A DNA stretch of 64,000 nt from a virus: IMG/VR virus record IMGVR_UViG_3300033150_000870, positions 1-64,000 of that record; one strand, written 5' to 3'. Below the pieces are notes generated by a model. That model was not told the DNA's origin, made no database searches, and worked only from the letters and a program-made list of their open reading frames with translations. Positions 17,076 through 24,535 of this stretch are shown here, in pieces (within the stretch, counting starts at the first letter, position 1; every line of letters begins with the position of its first letter). The position numbers and the translations under genes were made by a program.

Positions 17076-17255
17076 CTAACCACCTCTTATCGGCGCAAGA
17101 ATTACTATCTTATCGTTCTCATCTATTACATCGTCTAAATCCAACTTTATATGGACATCTCCTTTTTTCCTTATAACTATGAAGTTTTCGGGGATATTGT
17201 TATTATTTAAGAAATCTTTTACAGTTTGTTTTTTTTCGATTACATACTCTTCCAT
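17076..17255 (-). CDS. ThiS/MoaD/SAMP-like ubiquitin-fold protein ending in Gly-Gly
   Basis: A 59-aa beta-grasp candidate. KKQTVKDFLNNNNIP forms the strand-helix, FIVIRKKGDVHIKLDLDDVI the middle strands, and DKIVILAPIRGG the terminal strand and exposed Gly-Gly. The VI..NDKIVI.APIRGG ending is the standard ThiS/SAMP finish used for adenylation by an E1-like enzyme. AGGTGATCAAA places the start at ATG 17255. No E1 lies in this operon; the E1 at 63.8 kb or the host SAMP-activating enzyme are possible partners. Confidence 0.75.
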   Translation of the reverse strand: MEEYVIEKKQTVKDFLNNNNIPENFIVIRKKGDVHIKLDLDDVIDENDKIVILAPIRGG

Positions 17256-17264
17256 TTTGATCAC

Positions 17265-17618
17265 CTACCATAATCTTTTTATTTTTTTTAAGTTTTTAAT
17301 AGCATTCTTTACATTAGAACCGTATTTTATAAACTCTTTTATTTCTTCTTTATCTTCTTTTTTTACCACATCAATCATATAGGGAATTAAATCTATAATA
17401 GTAGCAACATCGACTAACAACTGATAATTATTGATATTAAGACACGCCGGATATTTAAATGGATTACATTCGCCGAGCTCATAGTTCTCATCCGTTAGGC
17501 ATATCTTTTTTTCTTTCCGGTATAAAAGACATAACTTCTCGTAATAATATTTTTCATTCATAAGACACTTGCCCATAAAATACGATTCTAAAAACTTACA
17601 TAAATCTTCATACTTCAT
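17265..17618 (-). CDS. hypothetical Cys-containing protein, 117 aa
   Basis: Start taken as ATG 17618 after GAGGTGGTTATT. The N-terminus (MKYEDLCKFLESYFMGKC) resembles that of the 16671 gene. Several scattered Cys (CLLYRKEKKIC, GECNPFKYPAC) and a Lys-rich helical tail. Function unknown. Confidence 0.5.
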   Translation of the reverse strand: MKYEDLCKFLESYFMGKCLMNEKYYYEKLCLLYRKEKKICLTDENYELGECNPFKYPACLNINNYQLLVDVATIIDLIPYMIDVVKKEDKEEIKEFIKYGSNVKNAIKNLKKIKRLW

Positions 17619-17839
17619 AATAACCACCTCACTATATTTATAGATTCTATATCCTTTTTTGCATTTTCTATCAATTTTTGTGCAATTTTACAGTTCCTAA
17701 GGTAATATACTAATGTTAATAAATGTTCCATTTTTCGGGGTATTAACTGTATTTTTTCTGCAATCTTGATCGCAATGTCTAATGAGTCTTCGGCGCCAAA
17801 AAATGTGATGATATTGACGGCTAAATTGAATAAATCCAT
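17615..17839 (-). CDS. hypothetical helical protein, 74 aa
   Basis: ATG 17839 follows AGAGGTGTCATA, which is preferred over the longer reading from 17899. Predicted all-helical (MDLFNLAVNIITFFG, then IAIKIAEKIQLIPRK). It overlaps the next gene by 4 bases. No family recognised. Confidence 0.5.
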   Translation of the reverse strand: MDLFNLAVNIITFFGAEDSLDIAIKIAEKIQLIPRKMEHLLTLVYYLRNCKIAQKLIENAKKDIESINIVRWLL

Positions 17840-17868
17840 TATGACACCTCTTTTAATAATTCTCTTGT

Positions 17869-18081
17869 TTATAAGAATACAATATAGGATGCAGTCCATA
17901 TCTTTTTATTGTTTTTAATCTCGGTATAAATATGCCATCTTTCCAGCTTTATAAAAAATTTCTTATGGTCTTCAATATCAAAACTCATCAATATGCATTT
18001 ATCAGAAGGAGGCTTCTCATTCGACATCCTCAAAACGATATAATCATAGTAGGTCTCATCAACATACAACCATAACTTCAT
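17869..18081 (-). CDS. hypothetical protein, 70 aa
   Basis: Unrecognised alpha/beta-looking protein (MKLWLYVDETYYDYIVLRMS). The ATG overlaps the stop of the 126-aa zinc protein (ATGA type). Operon packing is the main support. Confidence 0.5.
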   Translation of the reverse strand: MKLWLYVDETYYDYIVLRMSNEKPPSDKCILMSFDIEDHKKFFIKLERWHIYTEIKNNKKIWTASYIVFL

Positions 18082-18458
18082 TTTTTATCACGCAATAAAT
18101 CTATATAATGGTGTATCGCCGTATAGCAATCCTCACATATATTAACATAACGATCTATAGATTCAAATTTGTCGGATATAATTCTAAATGTTATAACACC
18201 ATCCTTTTTGCATATATCACAATGTCCTTTTACTATTTGAATACTAGCGGTTGATGATTCAATTATGATTTTATGTCTAATAAACTGTTCATACCCTTTA
18301 CACTCTAAATTTTTATGTAGAACTTTATTTTCTGTTGAAATAATTCCATACTTTGTACAATATACACTAAATGGACTAGCTCTATGAACACAATTATAAC
18401 ATAATGGATAGGCTTTCTCTATTTTTACGACTCTCATTTTTTCTTCGGGTAATTCCAT
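18078..18458 (-). CDS. Cys-rich putative zinc protein, 126 aa
   Basis: Three Cys pairs: LCYNC near residue 20, HCDICKKDG near residue 79 and ICEDC near residue 110. The last two give a C-x2-C ... C-x2-C zinc-ribbon. GAGGTGGTTTA precedes the ATG, inside the end of the previous small gene. Probable nucleic-acid or protein-binding module. Confidence 0.55.
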   Translation of the reverse strand: MELPEEKMRVVKIEKAYPLCYNCVHRASPFSVYCTKYGIISTENKVLHKNLECKGYEQFIRHKIIIESSTASIQIVKGHCDICKKDGVITFRIISDKFESIDRYVNICEDCYTAIHHYIDLLRDKK

Positions 18459-18589
18459 TAAACCACCTCACTATAATTTATACAGTTATTAATATCAGAT
18501 TTAGACGGGTTCGGATGATAACATTTACAATCATTTTTCCATGCAAACCATCTACAACTATTACATAATGTTTTATCTTTTAAGCACAC
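18458..18589 (-). CDS. Cys-rich microprotein, 43 aa
   Basis: GTG at 18589, stop TAA at 18458-18460. The sequence contains CLKDKTLCNSC, then KNDCKCYHP and NNC, six Cys in 43 residues. It overlaps the end of the 39-aa upstream gene and the start of the downstream one, in the style of this operon. The start codon is uncertain. Confidence 0.4.
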   Translation of the reverse strand: MCLKDKTLCNSCRWFAWKNDCKCYHPNPSKSDINNCINYSEVV

Positions 18590-18699
18590 TTTCTTTTCGT
18601 GGATTTCTCTTTGTTTTCTAAATATTTTAATTCATCTCCATACCTAAATTTATATATTAACTCATCTATATGGCTTCTATCCGATAACTTATCTTTCAT
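18580..18699 (-). CDS. hypothetical microprotein, 39 aa
   Basis: ATG 18699 to TAA 18580-18582. It begins MKDKLSDRSHIDELIYKFRYG and ends KSTKRKCA. The ATG overlaps the stop of the zinc-finger gene upstream, and GAGAAGTGATG supplies a weak ribosome site. Charged, probably helical. Function unknown. Confidence 0.4.
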   Translation of the reverse strand: MKDKLSDRSHIDELIYKFRYGDELKYLENKEKSTKRKCA

Positions 18700-18887
18700 C
18701 ACTTCTCACATAAGCAAGATTCTTCATCATTGTATGGGTCGTATGCCCACTCACAAGTACTTCTTTCTGGACATTTGGCGCAAACAGACACCTTCTTATG
18801 ACACTCCCAGCATCTTCCGTCTAATATTTCTGCCTCTGTTTTTTCCATTAATATTCCACAATCTTTACATCTCACATAGGAATCCAA
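18699..18887 (-). CDS. zinc-finger microprotein, 62 aa
   Basis: Cys pattern RCKDCG, GRCWECHKK, VCAKC, then TCEW and CLC: enough ligands for two zinc sites. The start overlaps the membrane-protein stop. One of at least six small Cys-rich proteins in this operon. Confidence 0.55.
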   Translation of the reverse strand: MDSYVRCKDCGILMEKTEAEILDGRCWECHKKVSVCAKCPERSTCEWAYDPYNDEESCLCEK

Positions 18888-19078
18888 TCTTCATCACCTC
18901 GTAGTATGTGGTATATAACTAAAATTGTAAAGAATATTAATGCGAATAATACTGATATACTGAAAGCCTTTAGGAGTAATGGGAAATTAGAAATGATGAA
19001 TCCATATATACTTATCATACTAAACGATATTATAAAAGTACATAGCACTACTACCAAAACATTAATCTTATCCATCAT
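18872..19078 (-). CDS. two-pass membrane protein, 68 aa
   Basis: Two hydrophobic helices, residues about 6-30 and 38-60 (VLFALIFFTILVIYHIL), with a short charged tail RGDEDW. Located in the host membrane if expressed. Function unknown. Confidence 0.55.
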   Translation of the reverse strand: MMDKINVLVVVLCTFIISFSMISIYGFIISNFPLLLKAFSISVLFALIFFTILVIYHILRGDEDWIPM

Positions 19079-19460
19079 TCAACACCTCCTTTTTTAATAT
19101 CTTTCGGAGATCAGATAATCTTCTGGCTAAGAATTGAATGTATTTAAATGTGACATATAATCGCCCTTCGACTGGTGGATAAATTAATAACGCCTTCTTT
19201 TGTAATAAATCATCTGCATTCTTCATATCTATAATACTCGATAACATTTCATAACTAAGTCTTGCAATCTCCCGTAAGTGATGATACACCGAAAAAAATA
19301 TGTTGTGATCCAAAATGCTTTCTCGTATTCTTTCTAATTTCTCATCTTTATTATAATATAAATAGGAATCAATGTTTCGTAACGGAGACTCTTCAGATAC
19401 AAAATATTTACTATAATCTCCACAAACGGTATCAAAGAAATTCTTTATATCAATCTTCAT
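19068..19460 (-). CDS. hypothetical helical protein, 130 aa
   Basis: Unrecognised. Mostly helical with one turn region (LIYPPVEGRLYVTF) and a basic C-terminus (RRLSDLRKILKKE). Overlaps both neighbours by 4-11 bases. Confidence 0.5.
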   Translation of the reverse strand: MKIDIKNFFDTVCGDYSKYFVSEESPLRNIDSYLYYNKDEKLERIRESILDHNIFFSVYHHLREIARLSYEMLSSIIDMKNADDLLQKKALLIYPPVEGRLYVTFKYIQFLARRLSDLRKILKKEVLNDG

Positions 19461-19621
19461 AGTTCATTCACCATCTTTTCTATGTCTTCTATTATTATAC
19501 CAATTGTCTGAATTACGAAATGATATTTCTTGAGATTTTCTTCCATCGTTTGTACCATCATATCCATTAACTTCAAATTACTACATATATGTTTTATTTG
19601 TTTTATTATATCTTCTTTCAT
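19457..19621 (-). CDS. hypothetical small helical protein, 54 aa
   Basis: ATG 19621 after GATGGTGGTAAT. Single long amphipathic helices (KEDIIKQIKHICSNLK). The gene overlaps the next start by 4 bases; a longer start at 19639 is less well placed. Confidence 0.45.
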   Translation of the reverse strand: MKEDIIKQIKHICSNLKLMDMMVQTMEENLKKYHFVIQTIGIIIEDIEKMVNEL

Positions 19622-19622
19622 A

Positions 19623-20477
19623 TTACCACCATCTTTCATAATTATTTGTAGATATAAAATTTTCTTCTATTATTTTTGGATGCACCCTACACATTTCTAT
19701 TTCTTCATCAACTAATATTTTTGATATATTAAACCATTTATAATTTCTTAAAATCCACTCCACTTTTTTTTCTTTTGTCGGTAGAGATATAAATTCCCAT
19801 TTTTTTGGATTTGCATAATCTCTCTCACATGAACCTAATAGTTTATTAATTTCCTTTTCTTTAAATTTCACGGTATATGTCAAATGCCCATAATGATAAC
19901 ATCTGATTTGTGGAAGATAGATATGTTTTGCGCCCCATAAAGTTATTCGTTTATCATCGCCGATATTATCCAAAGTCTGTGGTATTGTATAGTGATATAT
20001 CAGTTCTGGTCTATATCTTATGCACTTAAGCATCCCATCATAATTTTTCTTGAAAAAGTTAAAACTGTAATAAAAATTGTAAAACGGATAGTTAATATAT
20101 CGAATATCATCATCCGCCTTCTCCATTACCCGGCGCAAAACACCTATGTCCGCATCTGTATAAAACTCATCTGAATCCACGATTAATAGCCAATCTACAT
20201 CTATTTTGTTTTTTTTAATAAATTCCAAGTATGCATTTCGTTGTTCGGCTTCATTGTTCCACTGATCTATCTCTTCAATAATATATAAGTCGGGCTTGGT
20301 ATCTCGTTCCCAAAGATAATCTAAGTATTCATATGTTTTATCCTTCGGTATGGATTTGAATTCTTTTTGTGCGCCATAGACAATTATTAGAGTATCCACT
20401 TGATTTTCCAATGACTTGATACAATATGGTAGGAATGGCATTCCATTATATACAATCATACATGCGACTAAATTCAT
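19623..20477 (-). CDS. glycosyltransferase, GT2-like (GT-A fold)
   Basis: The 284-aa protein begins NLVACMIVYNGMPFLPYCI, the usual GT2 opening, followed by a Glu-rich middle and VDWLLIVDSDEFY, whose D-S-D is the metal/nucleotide-sugar site. The C-terminal half is His/Tyr-rich without membrane helices. It would transfer one sugar; the acceptor is unknown. A second GT2-like gene lies at 22056. Confidence 0.7.
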   Translation of the reverse strand: MNLVACMIVYNGMPFLPYCIKSLENQVDTLIIVYGAQKEFKSIPKDKTYEYLDYLWERDTKPDLYIIEEIDQWNNEAEQRNAYLEFIKKNKIDVDWLLIVDSDEFYTDADIGVLRRVMEKADDDIRYINYPFYNFYYSFNFFKKNYDGMLKCIRYRPELIYHYTIPQTLDNIGDDKRITLWGAKHIYLPQIRCYHYGHLTYTVKFKEKEINKLLGSCERDYANPKKWEFISLPTKEKKVEWILRNYKWFNISKILVDEEIEMCRVHPKIIEENFISTNNYERWW

Positions 20478-20583
20478 TTTTATCTACCTTTTTCCAACAT
20501 ATAACACCCGACTTATTAAATCTACCATCACAGCCAAATATTTTCAGTATTTCTTCTCTACTATACCTCTTCTTTTTTCTCAT
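20446..20583 (-). CDS. hypothetical small basic protein, 45 aa
   Basis: ATG 20583 to TAA 20446-20448. It begins MRKKKRYSREEILKIFGCDG and overlaps the glycosyltransferase start by 32 bases. The ATG overlaps the stop of the RHH gene, and AAAAGGAA gives a weak ribosome site. Moderately supported. Confidence 0.35.
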   Translation of the reverse strand: MRKKKRYSREEILKIFGCDGRFNKSGVICWKKVDKNEFSRMYDCI

Positions 20584-20788
20584 TTCCTTTTATCTCCTTA
20601 TCAACCACATAATATCGTTCCTTCATATCCGATGGTATATACACCTTTTTCAGTCCTACTTTTATTAGATACTCCAACATCCGCGAATAACTAAACTTAT
20701 ATTCCTTTGCAAGTTGTTTTATGTATTTCTTTACCGAAGGATGTAAATATACAGTTGATTTTCCTTTTGTGTATCTAGGGTTGCCCAT
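20561..20788 (-). CDS. ribbon-helix-helix-like DNA-binding protein, 75 aa
   Basis: KSTVYLHPSVKKYIKQLAKE (strand-helix) followed by SYSRMLEYLIKVGLKK (second helix) is an RHH/CopG pattern. Charged tail. It probably binds an operator in this accessory operon; target unknown. Confidence 0.6.
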   Translation of the reverse strand: MGNPRYTKGKSTVYLHPSVKKYIKQLAKEYKFSYSRMLEYLIKVGLKKVYIPSDMKERYYVVDKEIKGNEKKEEV

Positions 20789-21260
20789 TTCTTTTCATCA
20801 CCTCTTTATATCCATAGCATCTTCTATAATTTTTAGCCGTATATTCGGCGCAACCAAATCCCGTCAATGAACACCAAAACGGTTTTTTATAAAAGGGGCA
20901 TATATCATCATTTTTTTCTTCTTCTTTTGGGGTGTTGTGGTTTTTGCGCCAAACTTTATAAATATTATTCATATCGATTGGAAAACTTAGGCGGTATTTG
21001 TTATTTATTTTATATGCATATCGTATAGTGGGGTATTTACCATATTTGGCATGATATAGAACTATAAAAAACATAAATAAAGTTGGGGATTTGAAATTAA
21101 TGAACTCCGGCTCGATATTTGTATTACTCTTTACTCTATCGATAAATTCTAATAAGTCATTAATATAGTCTATGATATTTTCCGGGTCGCCCATATAGAC
21201 ATATCGTGTTTTTATATTCACAATCTCGTAATCATCTTCCACTTCAAAACTCTCATTCAT
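20775..21260 (-). CDS. hypothetical protein with C-terminal Cys cluster, 161 aa
   Basis: ATG 21260 (MNESFEVEDDYEIV) overlaps the clamp stop, so it is preferred over longer in-frame starts inside the clamp gene. The C-terminus carries ICPFYKKPFWCSLTGFGC and RRCYGY: four Cys, which could bind zinc or an Fe-S cluster. Co-translation with the sliding clamp suggests a replication link, but nothing proves it. Confidence 0.5.
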   Translation of the reverse strand: MNESFEVEDDYEIVNIKTRYVYMGDPENIIDYINDLLEFIDRVKSNTNIEPEFINFKSPTLFMFFIVLYHAKYGKYPTIRYAYKINNKYRLSFPIDMNNIYKVWRKNHNTPKEEEKNDDICPFYKKPFWCSLTGFGCAEYTAKNYRRCYGYKEVMKRNGQP

Positions 21261-22050
21261 CGCCAAGTTGATCAGTATCTTCTTCATTATCTTCATCCTC
21301 TTCATAGTCATCTTCTTCATAAACATTTCTCGGCGCAAGAAAATACTCGATCACCAAATCATCCAAGTCGTAGTTATACTCTGCGGTTATCTGGATGGGG
21401 GTATCTGCGCCAAATTTAATATATATCTCATTTGCATCCGATAGTTCCTTCATAATTTTTAGTATTGATGTTAGTTCGTAGGTGGATGATACGGGTTTTT
21501 CAAAATTATTTACCACTAAATCTTCAGTATCAATTACAACATCACTCCTATCATTATATCCATAGAAGCTTAGAAAATTTTCATTGGCAGTTAATTGTAT
21601 TTCGATCATATCTACGCCCTTTAGTTCTTTCAATATATCCAAAAATTCTTTTTTATTAATTTGTACTTCTACGAGATTTTCTATTGTCTTTTGTTGGATG
21701 TAAGTTTGGCATTTTGGTTCTACAAACATCGGAATATTATATTTTCGTTTTTTCCATTCAATATTTAATTTATGATCGAGGGTTTCCAATTTTATGACTT
21801 CAGATTTCGGGGTTTTGTTTATAATTTGTTTGAATACCGGTACATCTACTATTACACTCTCAGTTTCTTCGATTTCATATGATATAAATAATTCCTTTTT
21901 TAATAGAAATCGTGTCAGAATAGAGTAGTCGGGAGAAATCACACTAACAAACAACCCATCGTCATTAAAAGTCATCTCGGAAACCCCAGAGAATAACGAA
22001 AAACAATTTATTACTTTATTTAAAATATACGATTCAATCTCACACCTCAT
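21253..22050 (-). CDS. pcn: sliding clamp, PCNA family
   Basis: Ring-shaped processivity factor for DNA polymerase. The two-domain beta-alpha-beta pattern is clear: SGVSEMTFNDDGLFVSVISPDYS near residue 25 (the PCNA entry), a central connecting region, EIQLTANENFLSFYGY in the second half, and a C-terminal IQITAEYNYDLDDLVIEYFLAPR. Start ATG 22050 is chosen because GGAGGT lies 8 bases upstream; about 265 aa. The acidic tail (EEDDYEEDEDNEEDTD) is unusual. The virus thus has its own clamp for its PolB; no clamp loader was recognised. Confidence 0.85.
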   Translation of the reverse strand: MRCEIESYILNKVINCFSLFSGVSEMTFNDDGLFVSVISPDYSILTRFLLKKELFISYEIEETESVIVDVPVFKQIINKTPKSEVIKLETLDHKLNIEWKKRKYNIPMFVEPKCQTYIQQKTIENLVEVQINKKEFLDILKELKGVDMIEIQLTANENFLSFYGYNDRSDVVIDTEDLVVNNFEKPVSSTYELTSILKIMKELSDANEIYIKFGADTPIQITAEYNYDLDDLVIEYFLAPRNVYEEDDYEEDEDNEEDTDQLGDE

Positions 22051-22055
22051 ATTTT

Positions 22056-22727
22056 TTAACACCTCCAAGTTCCATTTTTTATTAAAACATTTTTTATATT
22101 ATATGGCATTTTTACAGTATCTATATGTGATGGGAAACTCCAAATATATGTCTCATTTCGTATCTCTGCGTATCTCCTATGTATCTCTTCTTGTATATCT
22201 AATGGCTTCAAAAATGAAAAATGATGTATCATAACTGGATATAGAGTCCATATCTTTGAATTTAACTTTTCATGAACTTTACCTTCCCATCTATACATAT
22301 ATTTATTATAAAATCTTGCTTGTACATCATATATTACTGCCGTTGTATTGTAATCATAAATATAATTCAATCGTTTAAATGCTCCCGGCTCATCTGTATA
22401 AATCATTGGGGGTGATAATAAAATCTCATCCATATCCAAATGCAACACATATTCTGTCGGCGCCAAAGAATCCAATTCATTCCTCACATATGCAAAATTT
22501 TCAATCGGCTCTGCTTTACTCTTTATTATTCGATATTTTGTTTTTTGTATATTCTTTTTTATTAACTCGCCAACATTCATGAAACTTCCGTAGAATAATA
22601 TAATTTCTGCGCCTAATCTATCCATTGAACATAGCACTGCCTCTGTAAATTCAAATATTCTATCATCACATAATACACAAATACTAAAATTTAATTTATT
22701 TTCTTCTTTAGAATAAGACAATCCCAT
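22056..22727 (-). CDS. glycosyltransferase-like protein, GT2-type
   Basis: The 223-aa protein has TEYVLHLDMDEILLSPP, with D-M-D-E as the GT-A metal site, and upstream IENFAYVRNEL, a common GT2 motif. The N-terminus (FSICVLCDDRIFEFTEAVL) is the nucleotide-binding strand-helix. C-terminal His-rich region. It overlaps the upstream gene by 37 bases. Confidence 0.65.
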   Translation of the reverse strand: MGLSYSKEENKLNFSICVLCDDRIFEFTEAVLCSMDRLGAEIILFYGSFMNVGELIKKNIQKTKYRIIKSKAEPIENFAYVRNELDSLAPTEYVLHLDMDEILLSPPMIYTDEPGAFKRLNYIYDYNTTAVIYDVQARFYNKYMYRWEGKVHEKLNSKIWTLYPVMIHHFSFLKPLDIQEEIHRRYAEIRNETYIWSFPSHIDTVKMPYNIKNVLIKNGTWRC

Positions 22728-23092
22728 GCAATCACCCTATATTTTTCTATATATTCATTTATCTTTTCTTTTAATTGTGGAATATCATATCTCCTTTTAC
22801 CTAACAGCAATATAGCAATTTTAAACGGAAACTCGAAACTGCACTCCACACATTTCCTCTTTCTGCCACAAGCCTCGCATATCGGCGCAAAAAAATGCCT
22901 ATAGCCCATCAATTCCAATCTTTTTTTGCACTCCTCGATATTAAGCTCCAATATATTAGCTCTCATTTTTGAAGTTCCCTTTATCACATATCTCTTATCT
23001 AATATATTCTCTTGTAGTAGTAGGTACAGTTTCGTATTATATTTAGTCGGATGACGATTCACCTCATTTTTTATCATCTCCATTATATTCAT
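22691..23092 (-). CDS. hypothetical protein with Cys cluster, about 133 aa
   Basis: The central segment PICEACGRKRKCVEC gives four Cys in a zinc-knuckle-like spacing. Helical flanks. The start is uncertain: ATG 23092 lies 13 bases after GGAGGTGAT; an in-frame GTG sits inside the Shine-Dalgarno itself. Confidence 0.5.
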   Translation of the reverse strand: MNIMEMIKNEVNRHPTKYNTKLYLLLQENILDKRYVIKGTSKMRANILELNIEECKKRLELMGYRHFFAPICEACGRKRKCVECSFEFPFKIAILLLGKRRYDIPQLKEKINEYIEKYRVIAWDCLILKKKIN

Positions 23093-23115
23093 TCGCCCTA
23101 CTACAATCACCTCCT

Positions 23116-23469
23116 TTAATCAATATGTGCTAACTGCTCTTCTCTCGAAATTAATCTTATTTGTGATGATGTGTTCTCCAAAAAATTCCTTATCACTCGA
23201 ATATATTCTCTAAATTTTTTATTTACTGTCCAGTTTCTATATAGATGCCCCACTATCAACTGCGAATCTGTCAAAATTTCTATCGGCGCAAAAATCTTAT
23301 TCTCGATCACATAAGTTATTGCAAGAATTACTGCTAAATACTCACAATCATTGTTCGTGTATTCGGCGCAAGAATATTGTCTCACAACTCGTCTGTCTTT
23401 TTGTGGGTCATAAATCGCCGAATATTTTCTTTTCTTCGATACTCCACCATCACAATATATTTTATACAT
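23116..23469 (-). CDS. rnhA: ribonuclease H, type I
   Basis: Cleaves RNA in RNA-DNA hybrids, for example primers. Catalytic acids: D7 in IYCDGG, E43 in NDCEYLAVILA and D68 in LTDSQLIVGHL. The final HID (115-117) fits the fourth position. At 117 aa it is short, as in compact archaeal and phage RNase HI. A TATA-like TTTAAAAAG about 25 bases upstream suggests a leaderless mRNA. Confidence 0.8.
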   Translation of the reverse strand: MYKIYCDGGVSKKRKYSAIYDPQKDRRVVRQYSCAEYTNNDCEYLAVILAITYVIENKIFAPIEILTDSQLIVGHLYRNWTVNKKFREYIRVIRNFLENTSSQIRLISREEQLAHID

Positions 23470-23501
23470 ATGCCTTTATATTACGGCACACTTTTTAAAT
23501 A

Positions 23502-23729
23502 TTACTGTGATTCTATTTTTGATATTTCATTTAGGAGTACTTGTAATGAGTTGATTTTATATGATAGGAAGCTTTTTAGAATATCTAATTTATTATTACT
23601 ATCTTCTCTACTAATTTCTATGTATATCTTTTTTAGTGCGTCTTCTAATAACATTACTACGAAGTCAATATCAGCTATATTTTTGCGCAGTACAAATAAT
23701 ATGTTATCTATTATATCATTATAAAACAT
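23502..23729 (-). CDS. hypothetical helical protein, 75 aa
   Basis: ATG 23729 after AGTGATAAGA. All-helical, Leu/Ile-rich (IIDNILFVLRKNIADIDF). A TATA-like ATTATAAGG lies about 35-40 bases upstream. First gene reading left from the divergent control region at 23.74-24.0 kb. Confidence 0.5.
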   Translation of the reverse strand: MFYNDIIDNILFVLRKNIADIDFVVMLLEDALKKIYIEISREDSNNKLDILKSFLSYKINSLQVLLNEISKIESQ

Positions 23730-23848
23730 TCTTATCACTAATCCACAGCTATTTTGTGCGCCTTATAATATCTTCTTTTATTTCTTCATATTTTAATATT
23801 ATCTAAAGTATAGTTATAATAGTAGATAGATAAGATAAGAAAGCTATT

Positions 23849-23872
23849 AGATAAGCTATAAGATAAGCTATA
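23849..23872 (+). repeat. tandem 12-bp repeat in divergent control region
   Basis: AGATAAGCTATA occurs twice back to back, with degenerate copies on both sides (AGATAAGAAAGCTATT before, AGAATATA after). It lies within the 265-base noncoding stretch 23739-24003, which also holds TATA boxes toward both flanking genes (about 23765-23774 leftward, 23975-23984 rightward). Likely operator repeats or iterons for a dimeric regulator. Confidence 0.55.
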
Positions 23873-24003
23873 AGAATATACTAGAGTAATAAATCAGAAA
23901 ATAAATAAGATAACTTCTTAAGCTAATACAATGTATAGAAAGGTTTATAAGTATGTATTTTTGTAACTTAATTAATTATATAAAAAAAATGTGAGGTGAT
24001 TAG

Positions 24004-24396
24004 ATGAATATAGAAGAAGATATTAAGAACTTAAAGGAATTTATTTATGGCGAAGAGAAAGATAATGGAAAGATATATACTCTTAATGAATTAGAGCCGG
24101 ATAATAAATTAGTACATAGAAAATTAGCATTGGTAGTATTATCAGAGAAAATTAAAGAAATTGTAGTATCACAAAAGTATATTAAACGATATGTTATGTG
24201 TTCAAGTGGTGGAATATTATGTCAGTTATCAGCATGGGATGGTTCTCTGTATAAGGAAAAGATAAAACAAGGTGATTTAATAATAATAGATAGATTTCGA
24301 TATAAAAAGGTAAATGATTTAAATGTAGTTCTTATTAATGAAAAATGTAATATTGAAGTAAAGGAGAATGTGATGTCAAGATGTCGAGAAATTTAA
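24004..24396 (+). CDS. OB-fold protein, RPA-like
   Basis: At 130 aa, residues about 55-120 read as an OB fold. YIKRYVMCSSGGILCQLSAWDG is followed by IKQGDLIIIDRFRYKK and DLNVVLINEKCNIEV, the GD-turn strand order of archaeal RPA. Probably ssDNA-binding. GAGGTGATTAG precedes the ATG, with a TATA box 20-30 bases upstream. First of a short rightward operon with the Csx20-like gene. Confidence 0.5.
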   Translation: MNIEEDIKNLKEFIYGEEKDNGKIYTLNELEPDNKLVHRKLALVVLSEKIKEIVVSQKYIKRYVMCSSGGILCQLSAWDGSLYKEKIKQGDLIIIDRFRYKKVNDLNVVLINEKCNIEVKENVMSRCREI

Positions 24397-24530
24397 AGAA
24401 AAGATTTGAAGATGTATTCACGGAAGAAGAATGGAAAAAGCTTGAAAAAACGATAGAAGAACTCAAAAAAAAGTTTTTATATGAGATATATTTAGATGAT
24501 GATATGTATGATTTTGTTATAAATGAGTGA
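24381..24530 (+). CDS. hypothetical helical protein, 49 aa
   Basis: ATG 24381 to TGA 24528-24530. It begins MSRNLKKRFEDVFTEEEW and ends YDFVINE; one Lys/Glu-rich helix and an acidic tail. It overlaps the OB-fold gene by 16 bases, and AAGGAGAATGTGATG serves as ribosome site. Confidence 0.5.
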   Translation: MSRNLKKRFEDVFTEEEWKKLEKTIEELKKKFLYEIYLDDDMYDFVINE

Positions 24531-24535
24531 CGAAA

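Noticed and set aside
23820-23885. Short repeats considered as a CRISPR array
   Set aside because: Units are 12 bp and directly tandem, with no spacers.
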